Assembly: GCA_902768975.1 (NCBI GenBank)
Contig: CACXMZ010000002.1
Coordinates: 186,001 to 250,000, forward strand
Origin: an uncultured Coriobacteriaceae bacterium
GTDB lineage: Bacteria > Actinomycetota > Coriobacteriia > Coriobacteriales > Eggerthellaceae
Reading direction: 5' to 3'
DNA length: 64,000 nucleotides
The stretch's first letter is position 1. Each line of letters opens with the position of its first letter. Below, piece after piece: positions 33,087 to 42,465 of this stretch. The notes below the pieces were generated by a model. That model saw nothing but the letters and a program-made list of their open reading frames with translations. It searched no databases and was not told where the DNA came from. The position numbers and the translations under genes were made by a program.

Positions 33087-36000
33087 GACGGGACTCGTAC
33101 TCCTCCTTCAGGGCTTCGACAATTTCGGCCGAAGACATTATATGTATATTGCTGCTTGGCAGCGAACTGAGGAAGGTTTTGCCATAGTTTTTGCTGACCA
33201 GGCGCACGTCGGCCAGAACGAGCGAGCCCGTGTCGGTGGAACTGCGAATGAGGCGGCCGGCGGCCTGCTTGGTTTCCAGGACGGCGGCGGGCAGCACGTA
33301 GTGGGCCCAGGCCTGCGGGTCGTTAAGGGACCGTTCGCACGAAAGCGGATCGGTGGGCTTGGCGAAGGGCAGCTTGGGGATGACCACCGTTTTGAGCGTG
33401 GAGCCCGGTGCGTCGAAGCCTTCCCAGAAGCTTTTGAGGGCGAAAAGCGAAAGGTGCTCGTCGGCGAGGAATTCGTCGCGGAGGCCCTTGGTGGAAACGC
33501 CCCACTTTTGGCAGACGATGCGCAGGTCTTCGGTGGCAAGCGCGGCGCGCACGGTGTCGTAGCATTTTTCCATGTCGCGACGGTTGGTGAAGAGGCTCAA
33601 AACCGACCCCTGCTGGGCGCGGTGTATGCCGCAAAGGAGCTGTTCAAGGGCCGAAAGGTAGCCGCTCGCGTTTGGTTCGGGCAGGTCGTTTGCCACGTAG
33701 ATGGTCATGTTGGTGTCGAAGTCGTAGCTCGACTCCAGCTGGGCGCTGCGCACGCTGGAAAATTCACTTTCGCCCAGGCCGAGCGCGGTCGTGAAATTGT
33801 CGAAGGAATTGGCGACCGTGATGGTGGCGGAAGTGAAGACCACGCTGTGCGTGTTGGCGAACAGCGTTTCGTTCAGGGTTTCGCCCACGGAAAGCAACTG
33901 GGCTTCGAGGGCTTCGCTGCCTGGACCTTTGCGAACAAGGTGGGCGGCGTAGGCGTAGGTCGTAGGGCCATTAAACATGATGAGGTCGCAGGCGTTGATG
34001 ATTTCCTTGAGCGTGAGCACGGCGGACGCAATGTCGCGCTGGGCGGGGGCGGCGCCGGGAACTTCTTCCATGAAGGCGACCAGTTCCTGGCTTACCTTAA
34101 TAAGGCGGTCGGCCGCTTCGCACATGACGCGCGCGAGCGAAGCCAGGTTGCCGAAGGAATAGCTGCCGCGCACGTCGTCGTTGATCCAGAGTTCCACGCG
34201 GTCGTAGGCGCGGCCGCTGCCCTGTTCTTCAAAGAAGAGCAGGTCGTGAATGTGGGTGCAGAATTCCTCTGCAGCCTGGGCAAACGCGTTGCCTTGGGTT
34301 TTCGCCTTGGCACACAGGGCAAGGGCAAGCGTGTCGCCCATGGAATGGCCAAGCTGGGCTTGTTCTTCGAAGTCGGCGTCGCCCATATAGGTGCGGGCCT
34401 GGGCTTCGGTGGCTTCGGTCTTGCCCACCAGCTGGCGTTCAGCGCGGGTGAATATATTGCGCGTGGGTTCGATGGCGCTTACGCGGTTGGCGAGCGAACG
34501 AATTTCGGCAGCATCGAGGCCAATGCTGAAGGCGCGGCGCGCTTCGTCTTCGGCGTTGTGGGCTTCGTCGACGACCCAGTAACGCAGGGGCGGGAGCAGA
34601 CCGCCTTCTGCCGCCAAGTCGCAGAAGAGCAGCGACTGGTTGGTAACCACTATGTCGGCACTTTCGGCGTGCTTGCGGGCGCCGTGGACAAAACAGCTTG
34701 TCCCAAAGAAGGGACACTTCCTGCGCAGACAGTCTTTGCTGCTCGTAGTTATGAGGTAGCGCGGCAGGGCGCGGTAGTCTATCTTGAGGGCGTCGATGTC
34801 GTCGTAGTCGCTTTGCTCGATGAACGAAAGCAGGGCCGCGAGACTGGGCGCCTGGGAAACATCTTTGCCTTGCACGTTTACGGTGCGCACGCCCCCTTCG
34901 AGCACGCGTTCCACGCTGCGCAGGCAGGGGTAGTGCGAAAAGCCTTTGAGGCTGGCGAAGTTCAGTTCGCCCAGGGCCCCTTGGAGCAAGGGCAGTTCGC
35001 GCTGAATAAGCTGGTCGAGCAGGGCGTTTGTCTTGGTGGCCACGCCAATGCCCATCTTGTTTTTCTGGACGGCCAGGGCAGCAGGGACCAGGTAGGCAAG
35101 GGACTTCCCTACCCCCGTGCCGGCTTCGACCACGAGGTTTTCGCTTTGCTCGAAGGCGGCCGCAATGAGCTTTGCCATTTCGACCTGTTCTGAACGCGCT
35201 TCGAAGTTGGCATACATGGCGTCTGCAATGCCTTCGGGCGCGAAGGCCGCTTCCACTTCTTCAGTGGAAGGAAAGACGAGCTTGCCTTCTTCGGCGAGGG
35301 TGGCGGCGTCGGTGCGTGCTTCGGTTTGAAGTTGGGACAGGTTCTGGTTGCGAAGCGTCCTAAGCGAAAAGCTGGGTGCATCTTTTGCGGCGCCTTGTTC
35401 GGCAAAATATTGAAAGACGCGCACCGTGGGCCATTCTTCAACCGAAGCAAGGTCGGCGATGGTGGCAACCAGGGGTGCGGGCAACTTGGCAATGGCCGCC
35501 AGCAGAATGCGATAGACCGCGCACAGCGCTTCCACGTCGGCGTCGGCACGGTGGGTGGAAAGCGGCGCGTCGAACGCGCGCACGATGTCTATGAGGCGGT
35601 GCGAACGGAGGCGCGGCAAGCCAATACGGCCCAGGTCGAGCGAGTCGATCCAGATATTGTTAGCGAGGGGCGCCCCTTCTGCGTGTTTGGTGCAAAATGC
35701 CTTGTCAAAGGCCGCATTGTGGGCGACCAGGTTGCTCGTGCCCACAAATTCGGCGAGCTGGGCAAGGGCTTCCTGCGGGCCTGGGGCGTCCGCCACGTCT
35801 TCGTCGGAAATGTGCGTAAGGTGGGCAATTTCTTCCGGAATGGGCTTGCCGGGATTGACGAAGGTTACGAACCATTCCTTAATTTCGCCGCGGACCATGC
35901 GCGCTGCTGCGATCTGCGTGAGTTCGTCGTGGGAAAAGGAAACGCCCGTGGTTTCGGTGTCTATAACCACTACGTCGGCGTCGAGTTCGCCGAAGTCGGC

Positions 36001-36090
36001 CTGCGCAGCGTATGCGGCCAGGCCAGCGTAGCGTTCGTGGACGCGCGCGGGTGCCGTTTCATATATATATGTTTCCAGGCTTGATGTCAT
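33079..36090 (-). CDS. dinG: DinG-type helicase with N-terminal 3'-5' exonuclease domain
   Basis: A 1003-residue protein. Residues about 35-195 are a DnaQ-like DEDDh exonuclease: VVVIDTETTG, LVAHNAAFDKAF, HRADADVEAL. From about residue 270 it is an XPD/DinG-type superfamily 2 helicase: Walker A EAGTGVGKSLAY, an Fe-S cysteine set (YPCL, DCLRRKCPFFGTSC), the DEAH box WVVDEAHN and the C-terminal FWEGFDAPGS and AAGRLIR motifs. Unlike some Gram-positive DinG proteins, the Fe-S cysteines are kept. It is likely a 5'-3' DNA helicase-nuclease for repair. It is the first gene of an operon with the coiled-coil membrane protein. Confidence 0.93.
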   Translation of the reverse strand: MTSSLETYIYETAPARVHERYAGLAAYAAQADFGELDADVVVIDTETTGVSFSHDELTQIAAARMVRGEIKEWFVTFVNPGKPIPEEIAHLTHISDEDVADAPGPQEALAQLAEFVGTSNLVAHNAAFDKAFCTKHAEGAPLANNIWIDSLDLGRIGLPRLRSHRLIDIVRAFDAPLSTHRADADVEALCAVYRILLAAIAKLPAPLVATIADLASVEEWPTVRVFQYFAEQGAAKDAPSFSLRTLRNQNLSQLQTEARTDAATLAEEGKLVFPSTEEVEAAFAPEGIADAMYANFEARSEQVEMAKLIAAAFEQSENLVVEAGTGVGKSLAYLVPAALAVQKNKMGIGVATKTNALLDQLIQRELPLLQGALGELNFASLKGFSHYPCLRSVERVLEGGVRTVNVQGKDVSQAPSLAALLSFIEQSDYDDIDALKIDYRALPRYLITTSSKDCLRRKCPFFGTSCFVHGARKHAESADIVVTNQSLLFCDLAAEGGLLPPLRYWVVDEAHNAEDEARRAFSIGLDAAEIRSLANRVSAIEPTRNIFTRAERQLVGKTEATEAQARTYMGDADFEEQAQLGHSMGDTLALALCAKAKTQGNAFAQAAEEFCTHIHDLLFFEEQGSGRAYDRVELWINDDVRGSYSFGNLASLARVMCEAADRLIKVSQELVAFMEEVPGAAPAQRDIASAVLTLKEIINACDLIMFNGPTTYAYAAHLVRKGPGSEALEAQLLSVGETLNETLFANTHSVVFTSATITVANSFDNFTTALGLGESEFSSVRSAQLESSYDFDTNMTIYVANDLPEPNASGYLSALEQLLCGIHRAQQGSVLSLFTNRRDMEKCYDTVRAALATEDLRIVCQKWGVSTKGLRDEFLADEHLSLFALKSFWEGFDAPGSTLKTVVIPKLPFAKPTDPLSCERSLNDPQAWAHYVLPAAVLETKQAAGRLIRSSTDTGSLVLADVRLVSKNYGKTFLSSLPSSNIHIMSSAEIVEALKEEYESRHG

Positions 36091-36272
36091 AGGCTTGTTT
36101 TCTGTTCCCGTTTTCTACCCGTGATATCTGCTTTTGTTTCAATCCGTGGTATCTACCCTGATTTCCACCCTTGAGCGGTAACTATTTCTATATTGTGCAT
36201 CTATTTAGCGCTTTTCAGACTATCATGGTCTGAGCACTCTGGGTACGCCAAGCCGGCGAATAAGGAGAAATT

Positions 36273-36920
36273 ATGGCAACAAGCACCTATTTTGGTTGCT
36301 ACGGAACATTTAATTCCCCCGAACGCGAACAGGGCGTTCGTTTGATGAGCGCCGACAGCCTCGTGGGCGACGAACTGGAATATGCCGTCCAGCACGCTGA
36401 AGGCAAGACGAAGGTGGTGCTTTCGAACCGCTTTGGTGGTGAAATTGGCACGCTCGATGCGAAAACGGGCCACGACGTGCAGCTTTGCCAGGCCAAGGGC
36501 TGGGTGGTGCACGTGCTGCTGGCTTCGGTATATATGAAGCAGAAAGGCGAAGACGGGCGTGCGAGCCATTGGGGCGAAGTGGTGGTCCTTGCCTATGCGC
36601 CCAGCGCGGCGGCGGCCTTCGATGTTTTCACGGGAAACATTGCGCGCATGTTGGGCGAAGGCTTGCGCCCTGAAGTGGACTTGCTCGATTCGTCCGTTTC
36701 GCAGGTACTGGATTCGGGCGGCGAATGGCTGCCCAACGGGCGCCGGGCGGCGGTTTCCAAGGACGGCAATGTGCTTGTTAAGGGCCAGTTGGGTTTTAAC
36801 GACAAGCTGGTAAAACAGGCGCGGAAGCGCAACCCGGGCTGCCTGGTGGCGGGCTGGGCCTTTATTGCGCTCTTGGTGTTTTTGGCTGTTTACCTAGTGA
36901 AACTCTTATTCGGGCTTTAA
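36273..36920 (+). CDS. Unidentified protein with a C-terminal membrane anchor
   Basis: A 215-residue protein with a strong SD (AAGGAGAAA). The bulk is soluble alpha/beta; the last 28 residues (LVAGWAFIALLVFLAVYLVKLLF) form one membrane helix with the N-domain in the cytoplasm. Two cysteines lie near the N-terminus and one before the helix. It lies alone between dinG and ddl, which diverge and converge with it. No family recognised. Confidence 0.75.
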   Translation: MATSTYFGCYGTFNSPEREQGVRLMSADSLVGDELEYAVQHAEGKTKVVLSNRFGGEIGTLDAKTGHDVQLCQAKGWVVHVLLASVYMKQKGEDGRASHWGEVVVLAYAPSAAAAFDVFTGNIARMLGEGLRPEVDLLDSSVSQVLDSGGEWLPNGRRAAVSKDGNVLVKGQLGFNDKLVKQARKRNPGCLVAGWAFIALLVFLAVYLVKLLFGL

Positions 36921-36929
36921 AGAATAACC

Positions 36930-37871
36930 TTAGTCTTCGAGCGCAAACTCAATAAGCTTCACGCACAATTCCGGGAACGACATGCCCGCAGCACGTGCCG
37001 CGTCGGGCAAAAGCGATGTTTGCGTCATGCCCGGGATGGTATTGGTTTCGAGCACCCAAAGTTGGCCTTCGGGAGTGACTATCATGTCGGTGCGCGACAT
37101 GCAGCGGCATTCGAGGGCCTTGTGGGCAGCGATTCCCAGCTCCTGGGCGCGTGCCGTTACTTCTTCGCTCAAGGGCGCCGGGCAAATGTGCTGCGAACCA
37201 CCCGGAGCATATTTCGCGTCAAAGTCGTAGAAGTCGTTGCGCGGCACAATTTGGATAACCGGCAGGGCGAAGGGTTCGGCGTTGCCCAGGACGGCCACGG
37301 TTAATTCGTCGCCCTCCACGTATTGTTCCACGAGCACGGCCGTATCCAGTTCGAAGGACCGGGCGATGGCGGGGGCAAGTTCGGCGGCATCTGAAACGAT
37401 TTCCACCCCAAGCGCGCTGCCTTCGCACACGGGCTTTACCACCAAAGGCAGGCCGGTGCTTTCCACAAAGGCATTGAGTTTTTCCTGGTCATAGCCTTGC
37501 TGCAAGCAGATTGAAGCGGGCGTGGGAATATGGTCGTATTCGTAAAACAGCTTGGATTTATTTTTGTCGATGGCCGTTGCGCTCGACCAGACGCCGGGGC
37601 CGGTGTAGGGAATGCCCAGCAAGTCGAGCATGCCTTGGATGCTGCCGTCTTCCCCACCGCGCCCGTGCAGGCACAAAAAGGCCACGTCGAAGGGCTCCTG
37701 GACGAGGGTGGCAAGGTCGTCTTTGTTGGCCGGGTCGAGGCGGACGGGGCTAAACCCCGCTTCACGCAGGGCGGCTTCTGCGCCGTCGCCCGAAGCGATG
37801 GAAATGTCTCGTTCGCCGCTGGTACCGCCCGCAATCAAAGCGAGCCTAAGAGCGTGAGGATCGATTGCCAT
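36930..37871 (-). CDS. ddl: D-alanine--D-alanine ligase
   Basis: A 313-residue ATP-grasp ligase that makes D-Ala-D-Ala for peptidoglycan. I place the start at ATG 37871 (AAAGGGG 4 bases upstream); an earlier in-frame start has no such site. Visible motifs: LIAGGTSGERDISI, FLCLHGRGGEDGSIQG, YTGPGV, VVKPVCEGSALGVEIV, VEQYVEGDELTVAVLG and the C-terminal metal site VLETNTIPGMTQTSLLP. Y in the DFDAKY loop (FYDFDAKYAPGG) is the residue of D-Ala-D-Ala rather than D-lactate ligases. Convergent with the membrane protein gene before it. Confidence 0.95.
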   Translation of the reverse strand: MAIDPHALRLALIAGGTSGERDISIASGDGAEAALREAGFSPVRLDPANKDDLATLVQEPFDVAFLCLHGRGGEDGSIQGMLDLLGIPYTGPGVWSSATAIDKNKSKLFYEYDHIPTPASICLQQGYDQEKLNAFVESTGLPLVVKPVCEGSALGVEIVSDAAELAPAIARSFELDTAVLVEQYVEGDELTVAVLGNAEPFALPVIQIVPRNDFYDFDAKYAPGGSQHICPAPLSEEVTARAQELGIAAHKALECRCMSRTDMIVTPEGQLWVLETNTIPGMTQTSLLPDAARAAGMSFPELCVKLIEFALED

Positions 37872-37940
37872 AATGCCCCTTTCACGCAATGGCCGTACAA
37901 GTTAAGAGTATAGCAAAAGGCTTTGCGCTATCATGGCACT

Positions 37941-38984
37941 ATGACACAAGGAATTGACACCTATTCAATTGAAGGCCTGGAGGGCTTGGTTGCCGAATTG
38001 GGGCAGCCGCGTTTCCGTGCCACGCAGCTGTTTGAGTGGCTGTATGGGCATGGGGCTTCGAGCTATGACGAAATGACGAACTTGCCCGCCAGTCTGCGCA
38101 CAGAGCTTGCTGCGGCGGCGCCCTTGTTGCTACCTGAAGTTATGGACAAGCGTATTTCCGCAGATAGAACGCGAAAATACATTTTGAAACTGGCCGACGG
38201 CGAACTGGTTGAAACCGTGGGCATACCCAGCGGCTCCCAGGGGGGCGCGGGCCACGAGCGCCTGACGGTGTGCGTTTCGAGCCAGGTGGGTTGCGCCATG
38301 GGCTGCACCTTTTGCGCGACAGGGCAGGAAGGTTTCACGCGAAACCTGAGTCCGGGCGAAATAGTGTGGCAGCTGCTGTGCGTGGCCAAGGATTTTGGAA
38401 AGCGCGTAAGCAATGTGGTTGTTATGGGCCAGGGCGAGCCGTTTTTGAATTACGACAATTGCCTGGCGGCGCTGCGGGTTATCAACCACGCCAAGGGGCC
38501 CCAGGTGGGAGCGCGGCATATTACCGTTTCTACCTGTGGGATACTTGATGGGGTGCGCCAGTTTGGGGCCGAGCCTGAACAGTTTACGCTGGCAGTTTCA
38601 CTCCACGCAGCGCGGCAGGTGGTGCGCGACGTGCTCATGCCCCAGATTGCAACGGTTCCCCTGGGTGAACTGAAGGCGGCGCTGGTGAACTACCAGCGGG
38701 CGGCCGGAAGGCGCATAAGCTTTGAATACCTCATGATTGACGGGGTGAATTCTGCCGAAGAAGACCTTGTGGCGCTCAAGGACTATTGCGCTGGGCTGAT
38801 GGTGCACATTAATTTGCTCCCCGTGAATGCGGTGCCTGGCGGCAAATATAATCCCTGTTCAGAAGCTTATATGTACCAGTGGGCTGAACGCTTGGCACAA
38901 GCGGGCATTGAGGCAAGCGTGCGCACGTCGCGCGGGTCCGACATTTACGGAGCATGTGGCCAGCTCAAAAACATGCAAGGCTAA
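37941..38984 (+). CDS. rlmN: Dual-specificity RNA methyltransferase RlmN
   Basis: A 347-residue radical-SAM enzyme that methylates C2 of A2503 in 23S rRNA and A37 in some tRNAs. The CxxxCxxC cluster is CAMGCTFC; also visible are GMGEPFLNYDN as MGQGEPFLNYDN, the HAARQ block SVSLHAA, and the terminal methyl-carrying cysteine in YGACGQL. I prefer ATG 37941; a TATCAT -10-like box lies 7 bases upstream, suggesting a leaderless or short-leader mRNA. Divergent from ddl. Confidence 0.94.
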   Translation: MTQGIDTYSIEGLEGLVAELGQPRFRATQLFEWLYGHGASSYDEMTNLPASLRTELAAAAPLLLPEVMDKRISADRTRKYILKLADGELVETVGIPSGSQGGAGHERLTVCVSSQVGCAMGCTFCATGQEGFTRNLSPGEIVWQLLCVAKDFGKRVSNVVVMGQGEPFLNYDNCLAALRVINHAKGPQVGARHITVSTCGILDGVRQFGAEPEQFTLAVSLHAARQVVRDVLMPQIATVPLGELKAALVNYQRAAGRRISFEYLMIDGVNSAEEDLVALKDYCAGLMVHINLLPVNAVPGGKYNPCSEAYMYQWAERLAQAGIEASVRTSRGSDIYGACGQLKNMQG

Positions 38985-38997
38985 CAGTCTGCAAGCA

Positions 38998-39165
38998 TTA
39001 TTCGTTCAAAAAAGCTCAAACTCCCAAGCCTAATAGTGAACGAATCCTATTCGCGCGAACACATCCGGCCTCTCGGCCCCCAGCGGCCAACAAGCCCTGT
39101 TCGCCCGAAAGTATCCGGGCTCCCGCGCCTGGCAACCAGAAAATCTTATTCGCCGGAAAGCTTCT
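38998..39165. repeat. Degenerate 49-50 base tandem repeat between rlmN and parB
   Basis: Four copies of a short dyad of the type TTCGCGCGAA start at 38998, 39047, 39097 and 39146, i.e. spaced 49, 50 and 49 bases. The first is extended as TTCGTTCA (39001-39008)/TGAACGAA (39037-39044), which may act as a terminator. The last copy overlaps the final codons of parB. Between the dyads the units share little sequence. Confidence 0.5.
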
Positions 39166-40222
39166 TGAAGAGGCGCTTGAGTTCCGCTTCGTCCTTAAAT
39201 TCGATTTCGATGCGGTTTTTGCCACGGCTGGTCTTAACGCGCACATTCGTCTTAAGAACTTCACGCAAGCCCTGGGCCACCTTTTTGAAGGACGCTGGCA
39301 GGGGCTCACGCGTAGGCGCCTCGCCCGCAGGGGCACTACCACCCGAAAGCAAGCGGGCGAGCTTTTCTGCCTCGCGCACACTCAGGCGTTCGTTCATGAG
39401 GCGTTCGGTAAGCTTTCTGCGACCATCTTCGCTTGGGATGGACAGAATTGCACGCGCATGACCTGCGGTTATCTTTTCTTCGAAGAGCAGCTGCTGAGCG
39501 TCTTCGGGGAGTTCAAGCAAACGAAGCGCGTTGGCAATGGTCGAACGGCCCTTCGAAACCGCAGCGGCAACTTCGGACTGCGTCATACCCTGGCGTTCCA
39601 TAAGGCGCTTGTAGCCATAGGCTTCTTCAACAGGGTTAAGATCTGCGCGTTGGACGTTTTCGACCAAGGCAAGTTCGATGGCTTTGTCGTCGTTAGCGTT
39701 CACAATGCGCACGGGCACGTTAGTAAGGCCCAGCATGCGGCAGGCATGCCAGCGACGCTCGCCTGCCACGATTTGGAAGCGCTTCCCCACGGGGCGCACT
39801 ACAATAGGCTGCAAGAGGCCTTCTTTTTCAATGGATGCTGCGAGCTCTTCAATTTCTTCGGCCTTGAAAAGTGTGCGAGGCTGGTCCGGGTTAGGAATAA
39901 TGTCTGCCAGGGCAATTTCGTCTGCTGCCTTAGCTGCGCGTTCAACCACGCCGCGTATTTCAACATGGTCGTCCTGTTCAACGTAAACAGGGGGCTTTTC
40001 GTCCGATTCGCTATTTATAAGCGCGCTTTCGTCTGGGGCGGCGCTGCTCTTTTTTACGGATGTAGGCGCATTTTCTTGCGTTTCCCCAGGTGAGACGGCA
40101 TTTTTTGCTTCTTCAGATGTAGCTTTTAAGTCACTATCGTTCGAGGATATTTCCTCAAGGCTTTCGCCCATCAAAGAGCTGAGGCCACGTCCTAAACCAC
40201 TTCGCTTATTCGCTTTAGCCAC
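39146..40222 (-). CDS. parB: Chromosome-partitioning protein ParB (CTPase)
   Basis: A 358-residue ParB. After a low-complexity N-terminal tail of about 90 residues come IPNPDQPRTLF (box I), VAGERRWHACRMLGL (the arginine patch of the CTP-binding site), then the helix-turn-helix MTQSEVAAAVSKGRSTIANALRLL and a basic C-terminal dimerisation domain. It binds the parS sites at 41384-41631 and 42466-42481. The start overlaps parA by 8 bases. Confidence 0.96.
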   Translation of the reverse strand: MAKANKRSGLGRGLSSLMGESLEEISSNDSDLKATSEEAKNAVSPGETQENAPTSVKKSSAAPDESALINSESDEKPPVYVEQDDHVEIRGVVERAAKAADEIALADIIPNPDQPRTLFKAEEIEELAASIEKEGLLQPIVVRPVGKRFQIVAGERRWHACRMLGLTNVPVRIVNANDDKAIELALVENVQRADLNPVEEAYGYKRLMERQGMTQSEVAAAVSKGRSTIANALRLLELPEDAQQLLFEEKITAGHARAILSIPSEDGRRKLTERLMNERLSVREAEKLARLLSGGSAPAGEAPTREPLPASFKKVAQGLREVLKTNVRVKTSRGKNRIEIEFKDEAELKRLFKKLSGE

Positions 40223-41342
40223 GATTAATCACTTCCTTTGCAAGGTTCATATAGGCTTGTGCGCCCTTTCCTTTTGGATCGTATTCAGTAATGGGCTGCC
40301 CAAAACTGGGTGCCTCTGAAAGGCGTACTGTACGCGGAATAATGGTTTCAAACACCTTGGAACCAAAGAAATTACGCACTTCTTCGGCAACCTGGCGCGC
40401 AAGCATAGTACGGCCGTCATACATAGTAAGTAACACTCCGAAGGTGTCTAACGCAGGATTTAGCACGTTTTTGACACGTTTCATTGAATCAAGGAGTTTT
40501 GTCACACCTTCGAGTGCATAAAATTCGCACTGTATAGGAATAAGAAGCTTATCAGATGCCACAAGTGCATTAACGGTTAACAAGCCCAACGCAGGCGGGC
40601 AATCGATAAAGATATAGTCATATTTACCGCGAAGAGCGCCCAAAGCGTTCTTAAGGCGGTTTTCACGAGCCATTTCATTTACCAGTTCAACTTCAGCACC
40701 CGCAAGGTTAATGGTGGCAGGAATAAGGTCGAGGCCTGGGCAAACGTCGGGAATAATGACTTCTTCTGCGCTTTTTTCGCCCAGAAGTATTTCGTAAACG
40801 TCTTGCTGAATCTGACCCTTATCTACACCCAAACCACTCGTAGTATTGCCCTGGGGGTCCAGGTCCACCACCAAAACAGCTTTGTCCTGCACACCGAGGG
40901 CGGCGCCAAGGTTAATGGCGGTGGTTGACTTCCCTACCCCACCTTTTTGGTTGATGATGGCAATAATCTTTGTTTCACCAATAGCATGAGTAACCGGCGC
41001 TTTTTCGCTGTAGGACTTTATGGGCGTGGCTTTGGGAGAAGGCATTTCTTGCAAAACTTCGTCCGACTCGTCTTCTTCGGCGCTGTCGTCTGTGGCTGAA
41101 TCGGCGGCACTAATTTCCTGGTCGGCCTGTTCAGTGCCAGAGTCGGTTCCCTGCTCTTCGGCCTGTTCGGTCCGCTCAGCAACATTCTCCACAGATGAAT
41201 CCACTGTTTCAGCATCTTCGGCTTGAATGTTTTCAGAAGCCCCTACAGGAGCGTCTTCCTTGGTTTCTACGTTTGAAACAACCACAAAAGGTGTTTCTGC
41301 TTGCTGATCTTTTTTACGTTTAAATCCATCGAATAGACCCAC
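40215..41342 (-). CDS. parA: Chromosome-partitioning ATPase ParA/Soj
   Basis: A 375-residue ParA. The ATPase part (from about residue 120) has the deviant Walker A IINQKGGVGKSTTA, Walker A' VVDLDPQGN and Walker B FIDCPPALG. It carries an unusual ~115-residue Glu/Asp/Ser-rich N-terminal extension not found in standard Soj (about 255 residues). First gene of the parAB pair; its leader holds five parS sites, so ParB bound there may affect its expression. Confidence 0.96.
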   Translation of the reverse strand: MGLFDGFKRKKDQQAETPFVVVSNVETKEDAPVGASENIQAEDAETVDSSVENVAERTEQAEEQGTDSGTEQADQEISAADSATDDSAEEDESDEVLQEMPSPKATPIKSYSEKAPVTHAIGETKIIAIINQKGGVGKSTTAINLGAALGVQDKAVLVVDLDPQGNTTSGLGVDKGQIQQDVYEILLGEKSAEEVIIPDVCPGLDLIPATINLAGAEVELVNEMARENRLKNALGALRGKYDYIFIDCPPALGLLTVNALVASDKLLIPIQCEFYALEGVTKLLDSMKRVKNVLNPALDTFGVLLTMYDGRTMLARQVAEEVRNFFGSKVFETIIPRTVRLSEAPSFGQPITEYDPKGKGAQAYMNLAKEVINRG

Positions 41343-41383
41343 ACGAACTCCTTTCTGTGTGTATGTGAGTATAGCTTTTGTTT

Positions 41384-41399
41384 TGTTTCACGTGAAACA
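41384..41399. other. parS site 1
   Basis: Perfect 16-base palindrome TGTTTCACGTGAAACA, the universal bacterial ParB-binding consensus. It lies 42 bases upstream of parA. Confidence 0.95.
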
Positions 41400-41429
41400 A
41401 TTTCGCAGAAAACTTTGAGCGCTCACAGA

Positions 41430-41445
41430 TGTTTCACGTGAAACA
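41430..41445. other. parS site 2
   Basis: Identical TGTTTCACGTGAAACA palindrome, 46 bases from site 1 (start to start). Confidence 0.95.
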
Positions 41446-41489
41446 TGCATAGAACCTCAAAAACCTTCAACGAACGATATGCCATTCAG

Positions 41490-41505
41490 TGTTTCACGTG
41501 AAACA
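41490..41505. other. parS site 3
   Basis: Identical TGTTTCACGTGAAACA palindrome, 60 bases from site 2. Confidence 0.95.
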
Positions 41506-41552
41506 TGTCTTGCCCTCTTAAAGACAAAGCTGTGATGCAAACCACCCACGAG

Positions 41553-41568
41553 TGTTTCACGTGAAACA
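41553..41568. other. parS site 4
   Basis: Identical TGTTTCACGTGAAACA palindrome, 63 bases from site 3; the flank reads CACGAG before it, as at site 5. Confidence 0.95.
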
Positions 41569-41615
41569 TAACCTGCGGGCCTGAAAAAATGCCAGCAGTA
41601 CAGCACTCCCACGAG

Positions 41616-41631
41616 TGTTTCACGTGAAACA
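41616..41631. other. parS site 5
   Basis: Identical TGTTTCACGTGAAACA palindrome, 63 bases from site 4. The flanks of sites 4 and 5 are similar (CCCACGAG), suggesting local duplication. Confidence 0.95.
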
Positions 41632-41734
41632 AGATTGCTCCCCTCTGAACCCAAGCCCGAAACACAAAGATGCGCGGTTCGTCGTAAGCCCGTACTGGCT
41701 ACACGTTGTAAAGCTAGGTTTTGCTTATAGGGTA

Positions 41735-42394
41735 TTACGCATAAGGGCGTTTTTGTGCCATACCAGAGCGCCGCGGGAGCTTAACCGCAGGTTCTGCCAC
41801 CTTTTCAAAAACGAGAATGCTCCGGGGCGTTACGCCGTCACTCAGGACAAGGTCACGCCGCGAAATATGCTTCATTCCAAGCTTTTCTTCCAAGGTGGCT
41901 GCGCGTTGCAATTCTTCTTCGACCTTATTGGACTTATAAGCAATAAGCTGGCCACCTGTCACAAGAAGCGGCGCTGCCAGCTCAAGCAAGGACGGCAGTT
42001 CTGAAAGTGCCCGTGCGGTTGCCACCGCAAAGCAGCCCGGCTGCTCAAGCGCCAGTTCCTCTATGCGCCCCGCATATGCCTGCACGCGCGGAATCTGGAT
42101 GCTTTCCACCAGGCCCATTATGGCTTCGACTTTTTTCTTTGTGGAATCAACCAAGAGCACGTCGCGCTGCGTCATGATGGCAAGGGGCACGCCGGGAAAG
42201 CCCCCACCCGTGCCAAGGTCTGCCAGCTGGCCCGCTGGCGCGCGGTTGACCTCTTCCAGGCCCACAAGCGAATCTTCGATATGGAGAATAAGACCTTCAT
42301 CAAAGTCCTGAATGGTCGTAAGATTAATCTCTTCGTTTTTCTTTAAAACCGCTCGCAGGTAATCCTGGAGCTGTTGCTGCTGCTTGCTTTCCAC
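41735..42394 (-). CDS. rsmG: 16S rRNA (guanine527-N7)-methyltransferase RsmG
   Basis: A 219-residue SAM-dependent methyltransferase. The SAM-binding loop is LADLGTGGGFPGVPLAI; LLVDSTKKKVEAI and VATARALSELPSLLELA follow, all RsmG signatures. It modifies G527 of 16S rRNA, loss of which gives low-level streptomycin resistance. Located between the parS cluster and jag in the standard origin order (rsmG/gidB). Confidence 0.95.
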   Translation of the reverse strand: MESKQQQQLQDYLRAVLKKNEEINLTTIQDFDEGLILHIEDSLVGLEEVNRAPAGQLADLGTGGGFPGVPLAIMTQRDVLLVDSTKKKVEAIMGLVESIQIPRVQAYAGRIEELALEQPGCFAVATARALSELPSLLELAAPLLVTGGQLIAYKSNKVEEELQRAATLEEKLGMKHISRRDLVLSDGVTPRSILVFEKVAEPAVKLPRRSGMAQKRPYA

Positions 42395-42465
42395 GCGCTT
42401 CCTTTCGTATGCGCTCTAGTATACCCCTGCTTCGGCCGCAAAGAAAAGAAACACCGCCGAAGCGG

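Noticed and set aside
32221-35193. 990-codon plus-strand open frame
   Set aside because: It runs across two real minus-strand genes (coiled-coil protein and dinG) and across their overlap, so it reflects codon bias only.
41384-41631. Regularly spaced 16-base repeats resembling a small CRISPR array
   Set aside because: The repeat is the exact parS palindrome, spacers are unequal, and parA/parB are adjacent; no cas genes.
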